Assembly: GCA_022822565.1 (NCBI GenBank)
Contig: JAJEAX010000240.1
Coordinates: forward strand, 1-33,218
Direction: 5' to 3'
Length of the DNA stretch: 33,218 nt
Origin: Candidatus Latescibacterota bacterium
GTDB taxonomy: Bacteria; Latescibacterota; UBA2968
The position numbers were made by a program, and so were the translations under genes. The stretch's first letter is position 1, and every line of letters starts with the position of its first letter. Positions 6,664-15,867 of this stretch are shown piece after piece. Below the pieces are notes generated by a model, which saw only the letters and a list, made by a program, of their open reading frames with translations, was not told where the DNA came from and made no database searches.

Positions 6664-9600
6664 CTAAAAGTTGACTTTCCCAACATCCGTAACAAATCCA
6701 AATAATAATGTAAAATATACTTTTAAACCACTTCGTTCAAGTGGATCGCCAGCCCGTTGCAAAGGCACATGGTCAAAGCCGTAGGCCACGTCGAGGCTGG
6801 CGCGTGTGGGAAAAAGATAAAACGAGGTGGCGTCGTAGCGCAACTGCGTGCCCAGTTCGCGCTTCCATCCGCGTTTGAGGATCGCGTCGTCGGATGTGCC
6901 ATCCCAGGCGCGGGCGATTCCGGTAAAGAACGCGCCGTAGAGTTGATCGGAGTAGATTGGGCCGGTTTGTCGATCGATGCGCGACCATAAGGGAAAGCGA
7001 TAAGCCGACCGCAACATCAGGGCGCGGCGACCTTCCAGGCTGTAAAACGTATATCCTTTCATACCGGGTAAGCCCCCGAGAAAGAAGTCAAAGGTGTCGT
7101 CAACTTCGCTGTCGATCACGCCGCCAAAAAAGCGGAAACTCAGGGCACTGCGGCCGGGAGCGACCGGGATAAATTCGTTCCAGTCGAGGGAGAGTTGGTT
7201 GTAGAAATAGCGGTCGTATGTTTCGACGATTAGCGAGGTATTTTCCTCAAAGCCGCTGATGAACCAGTTGAAATAGCGATCGTATCGCAGCGCGAAACGG
7301 CGTCCGGTTCGGGGATTGATTTCCGAATCGCGGGATCGACCTATGGCATTGAGGCGATAGGTGAGGGCGAGGTCAAATCCGTTGAGGGTGGTGGCGGCCA
7401 CTATGTCGCGATTGAGGCCGTTGAATCGCGCTTGATCCAGAACTGCGCCCGTGCGATTGTACACGAGGCGCGCGTCGATCGTACCGCCGCGTCTCAGGGT
7501 GTATTTGCCGCCTATTTCAATGCCCGTGAGCGCAAAGGTGCGGTTGTAGATGCGAAAGTCTTCGTCGCGGCTGATTACATCTTCTTCAACGTGGCGCGAT
7601 AGACGATAGGCTTCGAGAAAAAAGGTGGGACGTTTTTTTCGGTATTCGTAAAGTGCGTACAGGTCCATATCCAGATCGTGGGCGAGCAGGCCACTGATAA
7701 AAAAGGTTTGTTTTCGCAAGACGTCGTCGGATCCCGCTATGGCGCCGAGTTTGAGTTTGCCGCTGTCAATTGCCAGACGCGGAAGTATGGTGGTAGCAAA
7801 TTCATTTTTGTATGGGCGGCTCGCTATTGCGGGTTTGGGCGGTGTGGAGGCGAAGGGTTCGACTCGAAAAATGCTGGTCTCTACGGACTCTTTTAATAGC
7901 TGAGAGATAACGCGAATTTCGTAGGCGTTTTTGCCGTAGTGGCTATATGCGATGCGATGGCCATCTGGGTGTACATGGGGTTGAAATGCGCCGCCGTACA
8001 CGCGGGTGAGACGGTCTATTGCGCCGTTGGATAGATTGGCGCGATAGAGGTTGAAGATGCCGTCGTGGTCAGAGGCAAATACGAGGGATGAGCCATCGGG
8101 TGTCCAGCACGGGTCGCGGTCGGTTTCGCGGGAGGCGATGCGCACGGTGTAGTCGCCGCCTGTTGCGGGAATGGTGGCGATGTCCCGCGAGGTGCCGCTT
8201 TGGTAGAGCGAGAATGCGATTTGCGATCCATCGGGAGACCAGCGCGGAGTGGCGACCTGTGAGCCATCGTCGAAAGATGTGAGATATCGAATAGTGTCTG
8301 CCGCGATGTCGAGGATACAAAGATTGGTGCTGCCCCCGCCGTTTTTGATAAACGCTATTTGCGTTCCGTCTGGCGAATAGGCCGGGTGGATGCCGCGCAA
8401 GCCAGTGCTGAGGCGCGTTTCGCCCGGGAAAGTGGCTCGTGCGAGACCAATCGTGGTTTTGACATTTTGAAATAGGCTCGATTTGACGGCTTTGGTTTCC
8501 ATGGCGTAGAGGTCCCATTGCCGCGCACCGTATTTATTGGGCTGGCTGTGGCGTGCGTAGAGGAGTTGCTCGCCATCGGTTGACCAGTCAAAGGCCGTGA
8601 CCGCGCTGGGAGCGGCGATTTCTACGCTGCTGTCGGCGAGGGTATAGACCATCAAACTCGTGCGCCCATAATCGCGACCTTTATTGGAGAGGTAGGCGAG
8701 TTTTGTTCCATCGGGAGACCAGCGAGGGTGTAGATTGAGGTAGCCGTCTTCGCGGATGAGGTCGCCCTGTGCGGGACTGGTTTCGATCTGTGCGATTTGA
8801 TCCGCATAGCGTTTTTCGAGCGATGCGACCCAGCGGTCGTGTAATTCGCTTGCAGAGATGCCCAGGGTTGTGCGGATTGCGCCGCCAAAATCCGTGCGCC
8901 ACCAGACTTTCATTTGCCGATACAATTCGGGGAGTTTGTCGCGTCCAAAGGTATCGACAATAAAGAGGGAGAGCGAGTAGCCGTGGTCATACACTTTTTC
9001 AAATCCGAGACCTGTTTTGGCGCCAAAGACGGACATTTCGTCGCGGGTGAGTAAGCTTCCATTGCGCATGGCCTGGCGCAAGACCATATCGCGGTGCGAG
9101 TCCCAGCGGTCGTGTTGTGCGCCAGGTGCCATGTATTGCGCCGTGCCTTCGGCAAACCAGGGTGGGATGATGGTGGCGGGAATCGCATAAGCGGCAAGGA
9201 CATTGGGATAGCCAGCGAGGATGTCGTCGCGTTTGCCTTCGCCCTGATATTGCAGGTAGTTGAGGAAGATGGCGGGGATGCGCCGCGAGGATTTTCGAGC
9301 GATTTGGAGCGAGATGATGTGCGTCAATTCGTGCGTTATCACGTTTGGAAGCCAATCTGTACTGCCGCGCAGTGCAAAGTCGAGGTTGGAGACCCAGATT
9401 TCGATGGTGTTGTGGTAATAATACGCTGCGCCATTGGCATAGTCTTCGGTGTCTTTGAGAATGATGCGGACTTTGCTATCGGGTTCAAAATTGTAAAAGG
9501 ACGCGATCGGGCTGTACGCGTCTTCGGCGATTTGGGCAGCACGCGGGGCCAGTTTTTCCAATCCCTGATGGTAATAGACTTTGAAGTGCTCGGTTTCAAT

Positions 9601-9702
9601 GACGCGCCATGTCAGTTCGGGGTGATTGGCGTCAAATTGCGCGAGGGCCTGTGTACTCAGGGTCAGGAGGATGAGGATCGTTTGTGTGAATTTGCGAGAC
9701 AT
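6664..9702 (-). CDS. Three-part surface protein: gluzincin peptidase, TolB-type propeller, outer-membrane beta-barrel
   Basis: The 1012-aa protein starts with a signal peptide (1-21, ALA/Q). Residues about 30-290 resemble a peptidase-MA/gluzincin domain with HELTH at 124-128 and the third zinc ligand candidate E185 in PWFAEGTAQY. Residues about 320-625 hold at least six TolB/PD40 propeller motifs (for example HPRWSPDGTKLAYLS, TPRWSPDGSQIAFSL, DPCWTPDGSSLVFAS). From about 690 onward alternating beta-strands end in GKVNF, like a D15/BamA-type barrel. The overall picture is a cell-surface protease or sorting device anchored in the outer membrane. No strong Shine-Dalgarno precedes the ATG. It lies 12 nt after the upstream gene and 14 nt before the DUF5683-like pair. 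Confidence 0.85.
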   Translation of the reverse strand: MSRKFTQTILILLTLSTQALAQFDANHPELTWRVIETEHFKVYYHQGLEKLAPRAAQIAEDAYSPIASFYNFEPDSKVRIILKDTEDYANGAAYYYHNTIEIWVSNLDFALRGSTDWLPNVITHELTHIISLQIARKSSRRIPAIFLNYLQYQGEGKRDDILAGYPNVLAAYAIPATIIPPWFAEGTAQYMAPGAQHDRWDSHRDMVLRQAMRNGSLLTRDEMSVFGAKTGLGFEKVYDHGYSLSLFIVDTFGRDKLPELYRQMKVWWRTDFGGAIRTTLGISASELHDRWVASLEKRYADQIAQIETSPAQGDLIREDGYLNLHPRWSPDGTKLAYLSNKGRDYGRTSLMVYTLADSSVEIAAPSAVTAFDWSTDGEQLLYARHSQPNKYGARQWDLYAMETKAVKSSLFQNVKTTIGLARATFPGETRLSTGLRGIHPAYSPDGTQIAFIKNGGGSTNLCILDIAADTIRYLTSFDDGSQVATPRWSPDGSQIAFSLYQSGTSRDIATIPATGGDYTVRIASRETDRDPCWTPDGSSLVFASDHDGIFNLYRANLSNGAIDRLTRVYGGAFQPHVHPDGHRIAYSHYGKNAYEIRVISQLLKESVETSIFRVEPFASTPPKPAIASRPYKNEFATTILPRLAIDSGKLKLGAIAGSDDVLRKQTFFISGLLAHDLDMDLYALYEYRKKRPTFFLEAYRLSRHVEEDVISRDEDFRIYNRTFALTGIEIGGKYTLRRGGTIDARLVYNRTGAVLDQARFNGLNRDIVAATTLNGFDLALTYRLNAIGRSRDSEINPRTGRRFALRYDRYFNWFISGFEENTSLIVETYDRYFYNQLSLDWNEFIPVAPGRSALSFRFFGGVIDSEVDDTFDFFLGGLPGMKGYTFYSLEGRRALMLRSAYRFPLWSRIDRQTGPIYSDQLYGAFFTGIARAWDGTSDDAILKRGWKRELGTQLRYDATSFYLFPTRASLDVAYGFDHVPLQRAGDPLERSGLKVYFTLLFGFVTDVGKVNF

Positions 9703-9714
9703 AGTGTTGACGGT

Positions 9715-12711
9715 TCACTTTATTATTGCGGCTTTGATAAATCGCACCTCTGTGTGCGTGCTGTTGCTGGCTTGCAGGCGACAGATATAGAGGCCGCTGG
9801 CATAATCGGATACATCCCAGGCGATTTCGTTGTCAGTGTTGGGCATGGGATTGTTGTGCGTGAAGTCGGCGACTCTTTCACCGAGGGGATTGTAAATGGT
9901 CATCGTGATTTCGGCGGATTCTAACAAAAAAAAGCGAATGCGCGCCCTGTCGCCATTGCGGATCGGGTTGGGATAGAGATATGCTCGCGCCGCAGGTAAA
10001 AGCGAGGTTTCTGTTGGGGTTGTGATTTCGCCCGGCTGTTGGAGCAATTTGCCCGCGTTGCCCGGTCCGCCGCCGAGTTGTCCCCAGATAATTTTGTTAC
10101 CGGTATAAGATGGGTCAATTGTTTCCAGGTGGAAGAGTTGCGCGCTGCCGTTGGCGGTATAGATAATGAGTTCCAGGGTGCCGTCGTTGTCAAGGTCGTC
10201 GATAAGTGGTGATGAGAGAATGGGGCCGGGTACTAACAGAGGGAAGCCCGGTAGGGAATGTCCTTCGGCGGTCAGACCGTAGAGGAGACCACCGCGTGTA
10301 CCTGCGAAAATATCGGGGGATGCGTCGTTGTTGATGTCGGCGAGAATGGGCGGCGCTTCAATGGGTCCGGCACCGTCTTTTATGGGGAAGGCGAGGGCAC
10401 CTTCGGTTTGCAAGATGGCGTTGAAGCGATAAATCCAGAGTTTGCCGTTGCCGCCAAAGAGGACTTCGACAAATCCGTCCCGATCGAGGTCGGCGACAAC
10501 AGGAGGTGAATGCGCGCCGCCGGGTACGGGGTCGCTCGCGAAGGTGAGACCACTGGCGTCGAGGATGGAGAGGATGCCGTCTGTTGAGATGACTGCAATG
10601 TCGTCATTGCCATCGCGGTCGAGGTCACCTATTGCCGGTCCGCCGATGATGGGAGACGCGAATGTGGCGATTGGATTGGATTGGTTGGTTCCGTGAATGA
10701 GGTGGATCTGAGCACTGCTGGTAATGGCGATGAGTTCATTGTCCGGGTCGCCGTCGATATTTCCCACGGCGAGCGATTGGATGGCGTCGCTCAGGGCGAT
10801 GCTGCCCGCGGTTTCAGATAGAAGATTGCCCCATTCGATTTTTCCATCGCTCCATCCCCAGATATCGACATATGTTGTGGGGAATTTTGCAATGACGGGT
10901 GTTGAAGAGAAAAATGGATTGATATCGATGGTTTCGTGGACTGTACCACTGGGACGCCAGTGTGTTCGGGTTGTTTCTCCGCGATGATAGATGAATCCGG
11001 CTATTTCCGGGTCGCCAATTGCAGGGGTTGTCGCAAATGACTCGTCTAGGCTGTGCTGTGTGCCCGCGATTTTCCACGCGCCAGCACTGTGAAGAATTTC
11101 TTTGCTTCCATCTCCGTCGAGGTCGATGACGCGGGGTGCCCCTCGTGTGGGATTCAAGTTTGTAATCGGCCAGTTATCTATCCGATTGGCAAAACGGATT
11201 GCAACTGCCATTACTTCGCCGGGTGGACTGAGTACTTCGATAGTTATGCCGCTTTCATAGCCTGAGTTGCTGCGGGTGTTCGGCGAGGTGTTGGGATCAA
11301 ATACGGCGTTGTTGCCCACGTAAAAGGCGTCTTCTGGCGCGCCTTCGATACTGCTTAATGAGATGATGCCAGCTTGAATGATGCGGCTGGCCGATACATT
11401 GCCGATGTCTTGCAGGCCATCGGCTTCTTCAAGGGCAATGCCGCGGCGATATTGAGCAGGTGCAATTTTGTAATCGGGGTGGCTATTGATGTGTTTTTCT
11501 GCATCGCTGGTCCGAATGACCGTGTCGTCAATGTGGTAGATGAGAATACCCGAGCCGGGTATGAATGCATCGTAGTCATCTGTGGAAAGCCAGACATTAT
11601 GAGGGGTAGAAAAATCGATTTGCGGGATGCGATTTTCAATATTGAGGCGCGAGTAGCGGTTTTCGATCAGGAAGTATTCCGTGGCGCTGATGGGTACGCG
11701 AATAGCCTGCGGAAGATCGGACGCGCTGCCGGATGCAGCGATTTCTACGGTGTCGTTGTGGGTGATTACGAGGGGGTCAAGCCAGCCGAGTTGCATGCGG
11801 CACCAGGCGATCATGCGACTGGGCAAGAATCCGATCAGGTTTGTGCTGGTGGATTCGGAATCGTTTCTGAGGGGTTGAAGTCCGAGGCGCGCGGCGTCTA
11901 TTTGATTGTTGGCGCCCGTGTCCATCAAACTCCAGTCGCCAATTGCAGGCAGATCGTTTTCAAAGTCCGAAAGACCGGGCAGGCCGAGTTGCGAGGCAAA
12001 AAATCGGGCGATCGTACCGTTGAGACCGCCCTGACCGTTTGTGCTGATGGCTTCGGGCAATAGCATGCCCGATGTGACCTGAAAAGTACCGTTGTTGACG
12101 GAAATCGCGCCGTCGGCGAGTTCGATGAGGTCGCGTTCAAAAATAAAGGCCGAGGGTATGTCGTTGAGTTTTTGACCTGCTTCTCCACCGAGTCCCGCGT
12201 GAAATACTGCAAAGGCGTGGTATTTTGAAAAGTCTATATTTGTGCCATCAGTGCTATCTGCAGCGCGGATACCATCCCGAAAAAGCCGCGTGACGCGCTC
12301 ATTTATTTCGCGCCTCGTGCGCCCATTGCCGTATTCGATCAAGGGGATGTCGAGGACGTAACTCGCGGTGGGGTCTTGTGGATAGACATCGTATTCGATG
12401 GTCAGTTGACCTCGAGATATGTCGCGGTAATAATTGGACAGTGCCTGCAGGTGGGCTTCAAAATAGGCGCGGTCATGGGGGGGGGCGTCAAAGGGGTAGA
12501 TACGATCCGAACTTTCGACTGTACTGAGATTGAATGTACCGTTTCCACTGGTGGTTTCGTTGTCGGGATCTTCGGGGGGAAAAGAGACGCGCACGGCTAA
12601 GACGCGATAGGTTTGGTCAGCTATAATAGGCTGTACAAAAAGGGCTATAAGACACAGGAGGATTCCGCATCTGGACAGAAGGGTCATAGTTAAGCGTGTA
12701 TTCGGTTTCAT
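9715..12711 (-). CDS. M6-metalloprotease-like protein with lost HEXXH, FG-GAP repeats and T9SS-type C-terminal domain
   Basis: The 998-aa secreted protein has a signal peptide (1-31, IIA/D). Residues about 35-480 follow the M6 (immune inhibitor A) layout, including FAVFHAGLGGE and the Met-turn-like GDWSLMDTG at 258-266. Where active members have HEFGH before LGLP, this protein reads RFFAS (236-240), so the zinc motif is absent and it is probably non-catalytic. Six VCBS/FG-GAP-like calcium repeats (DLDGDGSKE, DLDRDGNDD, DLDRDGFVE, DINNDASPD, DLDNDGTLE and a weaker one) form a likely propeller at about 535-860. Residues 910-998 (YPNPIRNG ... ASGLYICRL) form a T9SS sorting/FlgD-like Ig domain, consistent with the PorV-like gene at the head of this operon. 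Confidence 0.85.
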   Translation of the reverse strand: MKPNTRLTMTLLSRCGILLCLIALFVQPIIADQTYRVLAVRVSFPPEDPDNETTSGNGTFNLSTVESSDRIYPFDAPPHDRAYFEAHLQALSNYYRDISRGQLTIEYDVYPQDPTASYVLDIPLIEYGNGRTRREINERVTRLFRDGIRAADSTDGTNIDFSKYHAFAVFHAGLGGEAGQKLNDIPSAFIFERDLIELADGAISVNNGTFQVTSGMLLPEAISTNGQGGLNGTIARFFASQLGLPGLSDFENDLPAIGDWSLMDTGANNQIDAARLGLQPLRNDSESTSTNLIGFLPSRMIAWCRMQLGWLDPLVITHNDTVEIAASGSASDLPQAIRVPISATEYFLIENRYSRLNIENRIPQIDFSTPHNVWLSTDDYDAFIPGSGILIYHIDDTVIRTSDAEKHINSHPDYKIAPAQYRRGIALEEADGLQDIGNVSASRIIQAGIISLSSIEGAPEDAFYVGNNAVFDPNTSPNTRSNSGYESGITIEVLSPPGEVMAVAIRFANRIDNWPITNLNPTRGAPRVIDLDGDGSKEILHSAGAWKIAGTQHSLDESFATTPAIGDPEIAGFIYHRGETTRTHWRPSGTVHETIDINPFFSSTPVIAKFPTTYVDIWGWSDGKIEWGNLLSETAGSIALSDAIQSLAVGNIDGDPDNELIAITSSAQIHLIHGTNQSNPIATFASPIIGGPAIGDLDRDGNDDIAVISTDGILSILDASGLTFASDPVPGGAHSPPVVADLDRDGFVEVLFGGNGKLWIYRFNAILQTEGALAFPIKDGAGPIEAPPILADINNDASPDIFAGTRGGLLYGLTAEGHSLPGFPLLVPGPILSSPLIDDLDNDGTLELIIYTANGSAQLFHLETIDPSYTGNKIIWGQLGGGPGNAGKLLQQPGEITTPTETSLLPAARAYLYPNPIRNGDRARIRFFLLESAEITMTIYNPLGERVADFTHNNPMPNTDNEIAWDVSDYASGLYICRLQASNSTHTEVRFIKAAIIK

Positions 12712-12720
12712 AATGCGAGA

Positions 12721-14067
12721 TCAGTGAGAATAGCTGATGCGATAGATCAGGCCGGCCTGGTCGTCCGATACGAGCAGGGAACCGTCGGGCATGACGAGTA
12801 CATCGACTGGCCTGCCCCAGTTCGATTCGCCCTGCAGCCAGCCTTTTGCGAATGGCTCATAGCTGACTGCCTCGTTGCCGTTCAGGCGCACCAGGGTGAC
12901 GCGGTAGCCAATCTTGCTGCTGCGATTCCAGGATCCGTGTTCGGCGATAAAGATCTGATTGCGGTACTCCTCTGGAAACATATCGCCGGTGTAGAAGCGC
13001 ATTCCCAGAGCCGCTACGTGTGGGCCGAGTTCCTGGACCGGCGCGACGAACTCGCCGCAGCTACGCTGATCGCCGAATACGGGATCGGCGATGTTGGTGC
13101 CGTGGCAGTAGGGATAGCCGAAGTGCTGTCCATTGACGGTTATTCTGTTCAGTTCGTCCGGTGGCACATCGTCGCCCATCCTGTCTCTTCCGTTGTCCGT
13201 GAACCACAGTTCGCCCGTTTCCGGATGCCAATCGAAGCCGACGGTGTTGCGAATGCCTCGCGCTATGATGCTGAAGGTGCCATTGGTGTCCAATCTTCCG
13301 ATTGAGGCGTACGGATCGCCGCGATTGCAGATGTTGCACGGCGCGCCGACGGGTACGTACAGCAAACCGTCGGGGCCAAAGCGGATGAACTTCCAGCCGT
13401 GCGATCGATTCGTGGGGAAAGTGTCGTTGACGATTTCCGGCTGTGGCGGGTTGTCGAGTTGTGCTTCGATGTTGCGATAGCGCAGGATGCGGTTGATTTC
13501 GGCTACGTACAGGTCGCCGTTCTTGAAGGCGACGCCGTTGGGGTTGTTCAAGCCGCGGGCGAGGGTGATGACTCGTTCTGCACTGTGGTCGCCATCTTCG
13601 TCGCGCAGTGCGTACACGTGGCCACTGGGGCGAGTGCCGACAAAGAGGGTACCGTGTGGGCTGAGGCTCATTGAGCGAGCACCCGTTATCCCTTCGGCGT
13701 ATATGCGAATGTGGAATCCTTCAGGTAGTTCAATTCGCGTCAGGCGTGGATCGCTGGGTGGTTGTGGTGCCGTTGATGATGCCGCAAAGCTATTGACAAA
13801 TAGCAGAAAATCATCAAATGCAATCTCGCCATTCCCATCCAGATCGTATTTCGCATCGTACCGCTCTTGACCGGCTTGAGATCCGAATGCGGTGACAAAT
13901 AGCAAAAAGTCGGGGAAATCGACAACACCATTGCCATTAAAGTCCGAAGAAGGGGGACTGCTATTTTGAGAAAAAAGAGGCGAAAGCAAGAGTGTGAAGT
14001 TCAGCAAACTGGCGGTACCGAGCGCAAGGAGGCGAGGTTTGGCATTGTATCTCAAGAGATTTAACAT
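12721..14067 (-). CDS. PQQ-dependent sugar dehydrogenase (GSDH/sorbosone type) with N-terminal dockerin-like module
   Basis: The predicted enzyme oxidises sugars or related alcohols using PQQ in the periplasm or at the surface. The 448-aa protein has a signal peptide (1-33) and a dockerin-like double EF-hand at 41-95 (DFNGNGVVDFPDF, DLDGNGEIAFDDF). The six-bladed GSDH beta-propeller spans about 107-446, with LPEGFHIRIYAEG, ARGIRNTVGFDWHPETGELWFTDNGRD and the C-terminal GSLLVSDDQAGLIYRI typical of the family. No PQQ biosynthesis genes are in the window. The dockerin-like module is at the N-terminus here but at the C-terminus in the protease at 3791-5347. It starts 57 nt after the PorV-like gene. 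Confidence 0.88.
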   Translation of the reverse strand: MLNLLRYNAKPRLLALGTASLLNFTLLLSPLFSQNSSPPSSDFNGNGVVDFPDFLLFVTAFGSQAGQERYDAKYDLDGNGEIAFDDFLLFVNSFAASSTAPQPPSDPRLTRIELPEGFHIRIYAEGITGARSMSLSPHGTLFVGTRPSGHVYALRDEDGDHSAERVITLARGLNNPNGVAFKNGDLYVAEINRILRYRNIEAQLDNPPQPEIVNDTFPTNRSHGWKFIRFGPDGLLYVPVGAPCNICNRGDPYASIGRLDTNGTFSIIARGIRNTVGFDWHPETGELWFTDNGRDRMGDDVPPDELNRITVNGQHFGYPYCHGTNIADPVFGDQRSCGEFVAPVQELGPHVAALGMRFYTGDMFPEEYRNQIFIAEHGSWNRSSKIGYRVTLVRLNGNEAVSYEPFAKGWLQGESNWGRPVDVLVMPDGSLLVSDDQAGLIYRISYSH

Positions 14068-14124
14068 TGTATTTCAACTGGTGTCTTCGTCGCAAGGGAA
14101 GTCAGTTTGCTGAACCTGCGAGGA

Positions 14125-15189
14125 TTAAAATATAAATCCACCCGTGAAGCGAAATGTATTGCTGGCAGGCGTATCTTCCGTCGGCACAAAATACGAGATA
14201 TCGAAATTTGCCCAGTTGTATTTCAAGCCAAGTCCAAAGGTGGGAAAGTTGCGTTTGCCATCTTTGTCGTATGAATAGCCACTGCGCAGGGCAAAAGCCG
14301 AATCTTCAGATAGCTGGTACATCCATTCGGCACCTACGCGGTAATCTATATCGTCAAATTCCGTAAAACCGTTGCCGCCCGGATTGGGCTTCCAGCCAAA
14401 GGTGTCGTCGTGCCAGCCCGAAATAAAGGAAAAGAAATTATCAGAGGCGAGAGGTTTGTAAATATCTGTGGTGAGCATCAGGGAAGACGAGTTGTTTTTC
14501 ATCACTTTGTATGCGATGCCAAAAACGAAATTTTGCGGCAGTGGATCTGCCTGGTCGGCATCGATAAAGGTCATGTTTGGGCCAACATTGCGCAATACGC
14601 TACCGAAGCTAAGCCGATCTGTGGCGGCCCACATGAGACCTATGTCTCCGGCGAAAGAAGTCGCAGTGCCTTTGCCTTGCTCAATGCCCGCACCTGCGTC
14701 GGAGAGGTTTTCATGGATAAACTTAACCGTGATGCCCAGTGCCAGATTTTTGAAGAGATGCGTGCCATAAGATACACCCAGGGCCATGCCGTAGCTTTTA
14801 AATGTACCTAAAAGATTTCCCTCTTCATCGGTGCGTTGTTGTTCTCCCAAAGAACTATAAATGAGGCTATATCCCAGATTGCCAATGCCACTAAAGGGAT
14901 GTGTATAAGCACCGAATGACGAAAAGATGTCGCCAGCCAGTCGGGGAACAGGTTTGTACAGAGTGGTGCTGAGACTGTGAATTTGTAATGAAGCCAGTGC
15001 GGCGGGGTTGTAGTACGTGGCATTTGCGTCATCGGCAATAGCGACATAAGCATTGCCCATGCCCGCTGCACGGGCCGATGGCGCGAACAACAGAAAATTG
15101 GCTGCGGCATGGCTTTCGGGCGTTGCATAAACTGGCGTGCTGAGCAGGCCAATGCCAAGCGCAAATAGGGTGAGAAGACGGTATTTCAT
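14125..15189 (-). CDS. PorV/PorQ-family outer-membrane protein
   Basis: The 354-aa beta-barrel has a signal peptide (1-22, VYA/T). The N-terminal ANFLLFAPSARAAGMGNAYV and DDANATYYNPAALA are hallmarks of the PorV/PorQ (UPF0164) family, FadL-like barrels. PorV is the type IX secretion shuttle that carries cargo to the surface; PorQ-like members have related roles. The chain ends FRFTGGFIF, with the C-terminal phenylalanine usual for barrel insertion. It is first in the minus-strand operon, two genes upstream of a protein with a T9SS-like C-terminal domain, which supports an export role. The ATG follows AAGGAGAACCCC. Its leader carries a terminator-like hairpin. Confidence 0.85.
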   Translation of the reverse strand: MKYRLLTLFALGIGLLSTPVYATPESHAAANFLLFAPSARAAGMGNAYVAIADDANATYYNPAALASLQIHSLSTTLYKPVPRLAGDIFSSFGAYTHPFSGIGNLGYSLIYSSLGEQQRTDEEGNLLGTFKSYGMALGVSYGTHLFKNLALGITVKFIHENLSDAGAGIEQGKGTATSFAGDIGLMWAATDRLSFGSVLRNVGPNMTFIDADQADPLPQNFVFGIAYKVMKNNSSSLMLTTDIYKPLASDNFFSFISGWHDDTFGWKPNPGGNGFTEFDDIDYRVGAEWMYQLSEDSAFALRSGYSYDKDGKRNFPTFGLGLKYNWANFDISYFVPTEDTPASNTFRFTGGFIF

Positions 15190-15210
15190 TGGGGTTCTCC
15201 TTTATGGAAT

Positions 15211-15276
15211 TGGCCGGGGAGCTTGCAAAACATAAAAAAAACCGGCCGTGAGCGTGTGTGAACGCGCCACCAACCG
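15211..15276 (-). promoter_or_regulatory. Leader hairpin plus U-tract with an alternative pairing, upstream of the PorV-like gene
   Basis: On the minus strand, 15276-15242 folds into a bulged hairpin closed by CCGG/CCGG, followed by eight T (15241-15234), like an intrinsic terminator, only 45 nt before the ATG at 15189. The 3' arm GGCCGG (15247-15242) can instead pair perfectly with CCGGCC at 15217-15212, which would break the hairpin. A TAGAAT -10-like hexamer lies at 15288-15283. The 15190-15484 interval between the divergent genes otherwise shows only a 9-bp inverted repeat (CGCTAAAGC at 15298-15306, GCTTTAGCG at 15354-15362). Regulation by attenuation is an inference. Confidence 0.4.
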
Positions 15277-15418
15277 GGGGGCATTCTAACATCGCGCGCT
15301 AAAGCAAGCACATCTCGAATATCGGACAAGATTTTACTGATGCAAAAAAACAGCGCTTTAGCGGTGATGCGATAGATAAATTTCCTGATTAATGGTGAGA
15401 TAAGATCAAAAAAACCGC

Positions 15419-15447
15419 TTGTTTGAGACTCGCGTGTTGCCTATTTT
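15419..15447 (+). promoter_or_regulatory. Candidate sigma-70-type promoter for the Trm112-like gene
   Basis: TTGTTT at 15419-15424 and TATTTT at 15442-15447 are separated by 17 bp. They would place the start point about 30 nt upstream of the GTG at 15485. Both boxes are imperfect. Confidence 0.35.
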
Positions 15448-15484
15448 CAGATCACGAATTTTTGATTGATGAAAGGGAAGAACC

Positions 15485-15748
15485 GTGATTGACCGAGACT
15501 TACTCGATATTTTGGCCTGTCCAGAGAACAAAATGCCCGTAAAATTGGCCGATCAACCGCTGATTGACGCCATCAACAGTGCGATTGCAAAAGGCGAGGT
15601 TAAAAACAGAGGCGGACAAAAAATTGAACAGCCAATTGATGGAGGCCTGGTGCGGGAAGATTACATCTTTTTATATCCCATTCAGGACGCGATTCCCATT
15701 ATGTTGATCGACGAATCCATCCCAATAGAAAAATTCGCGGCGCAATAG
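15485..15748 (+). CDS. Trm112-like small protein
   Basis: The 87-aa protein resembles the Trm112p-like family (IDRDLLDILACPENKMPVKL at the start; DYIFLYPIQDAIPIMLIDESI at the end). Family members are small zinc-binding activators of methyltransferases in eukaryotes and archaea. In bacteria they are common and poorly characterised. Only the first cysteine of the usual CPxC knuckle is present (CPEN), so zinc binding is doubtful. The GTG start is supported by AAAGGGAAG just upstream, and there is no better ATG. No methyltransferase is adjacent. Confidence 0.8.
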   Translation: MIDRDLLDILACPENKMPVKLADQPLIDAINSAIAKGEVKNRGGQKIEQPIDGGLVREDYIFLYPIQDAIPIMLIDESIPIEKFAAQ

Positions 15749-15867
15749 TTTTTTCCTAATTTTTAAAGTATTTTAAAACTTCAGTAAATCCTTCTCATGT
15801 GTCAAGCCTTTTTTGTTCGGTTTAGACGTTTCCCCATGCAGCGAGTTCCGTATTTTTTAAAAAATTA

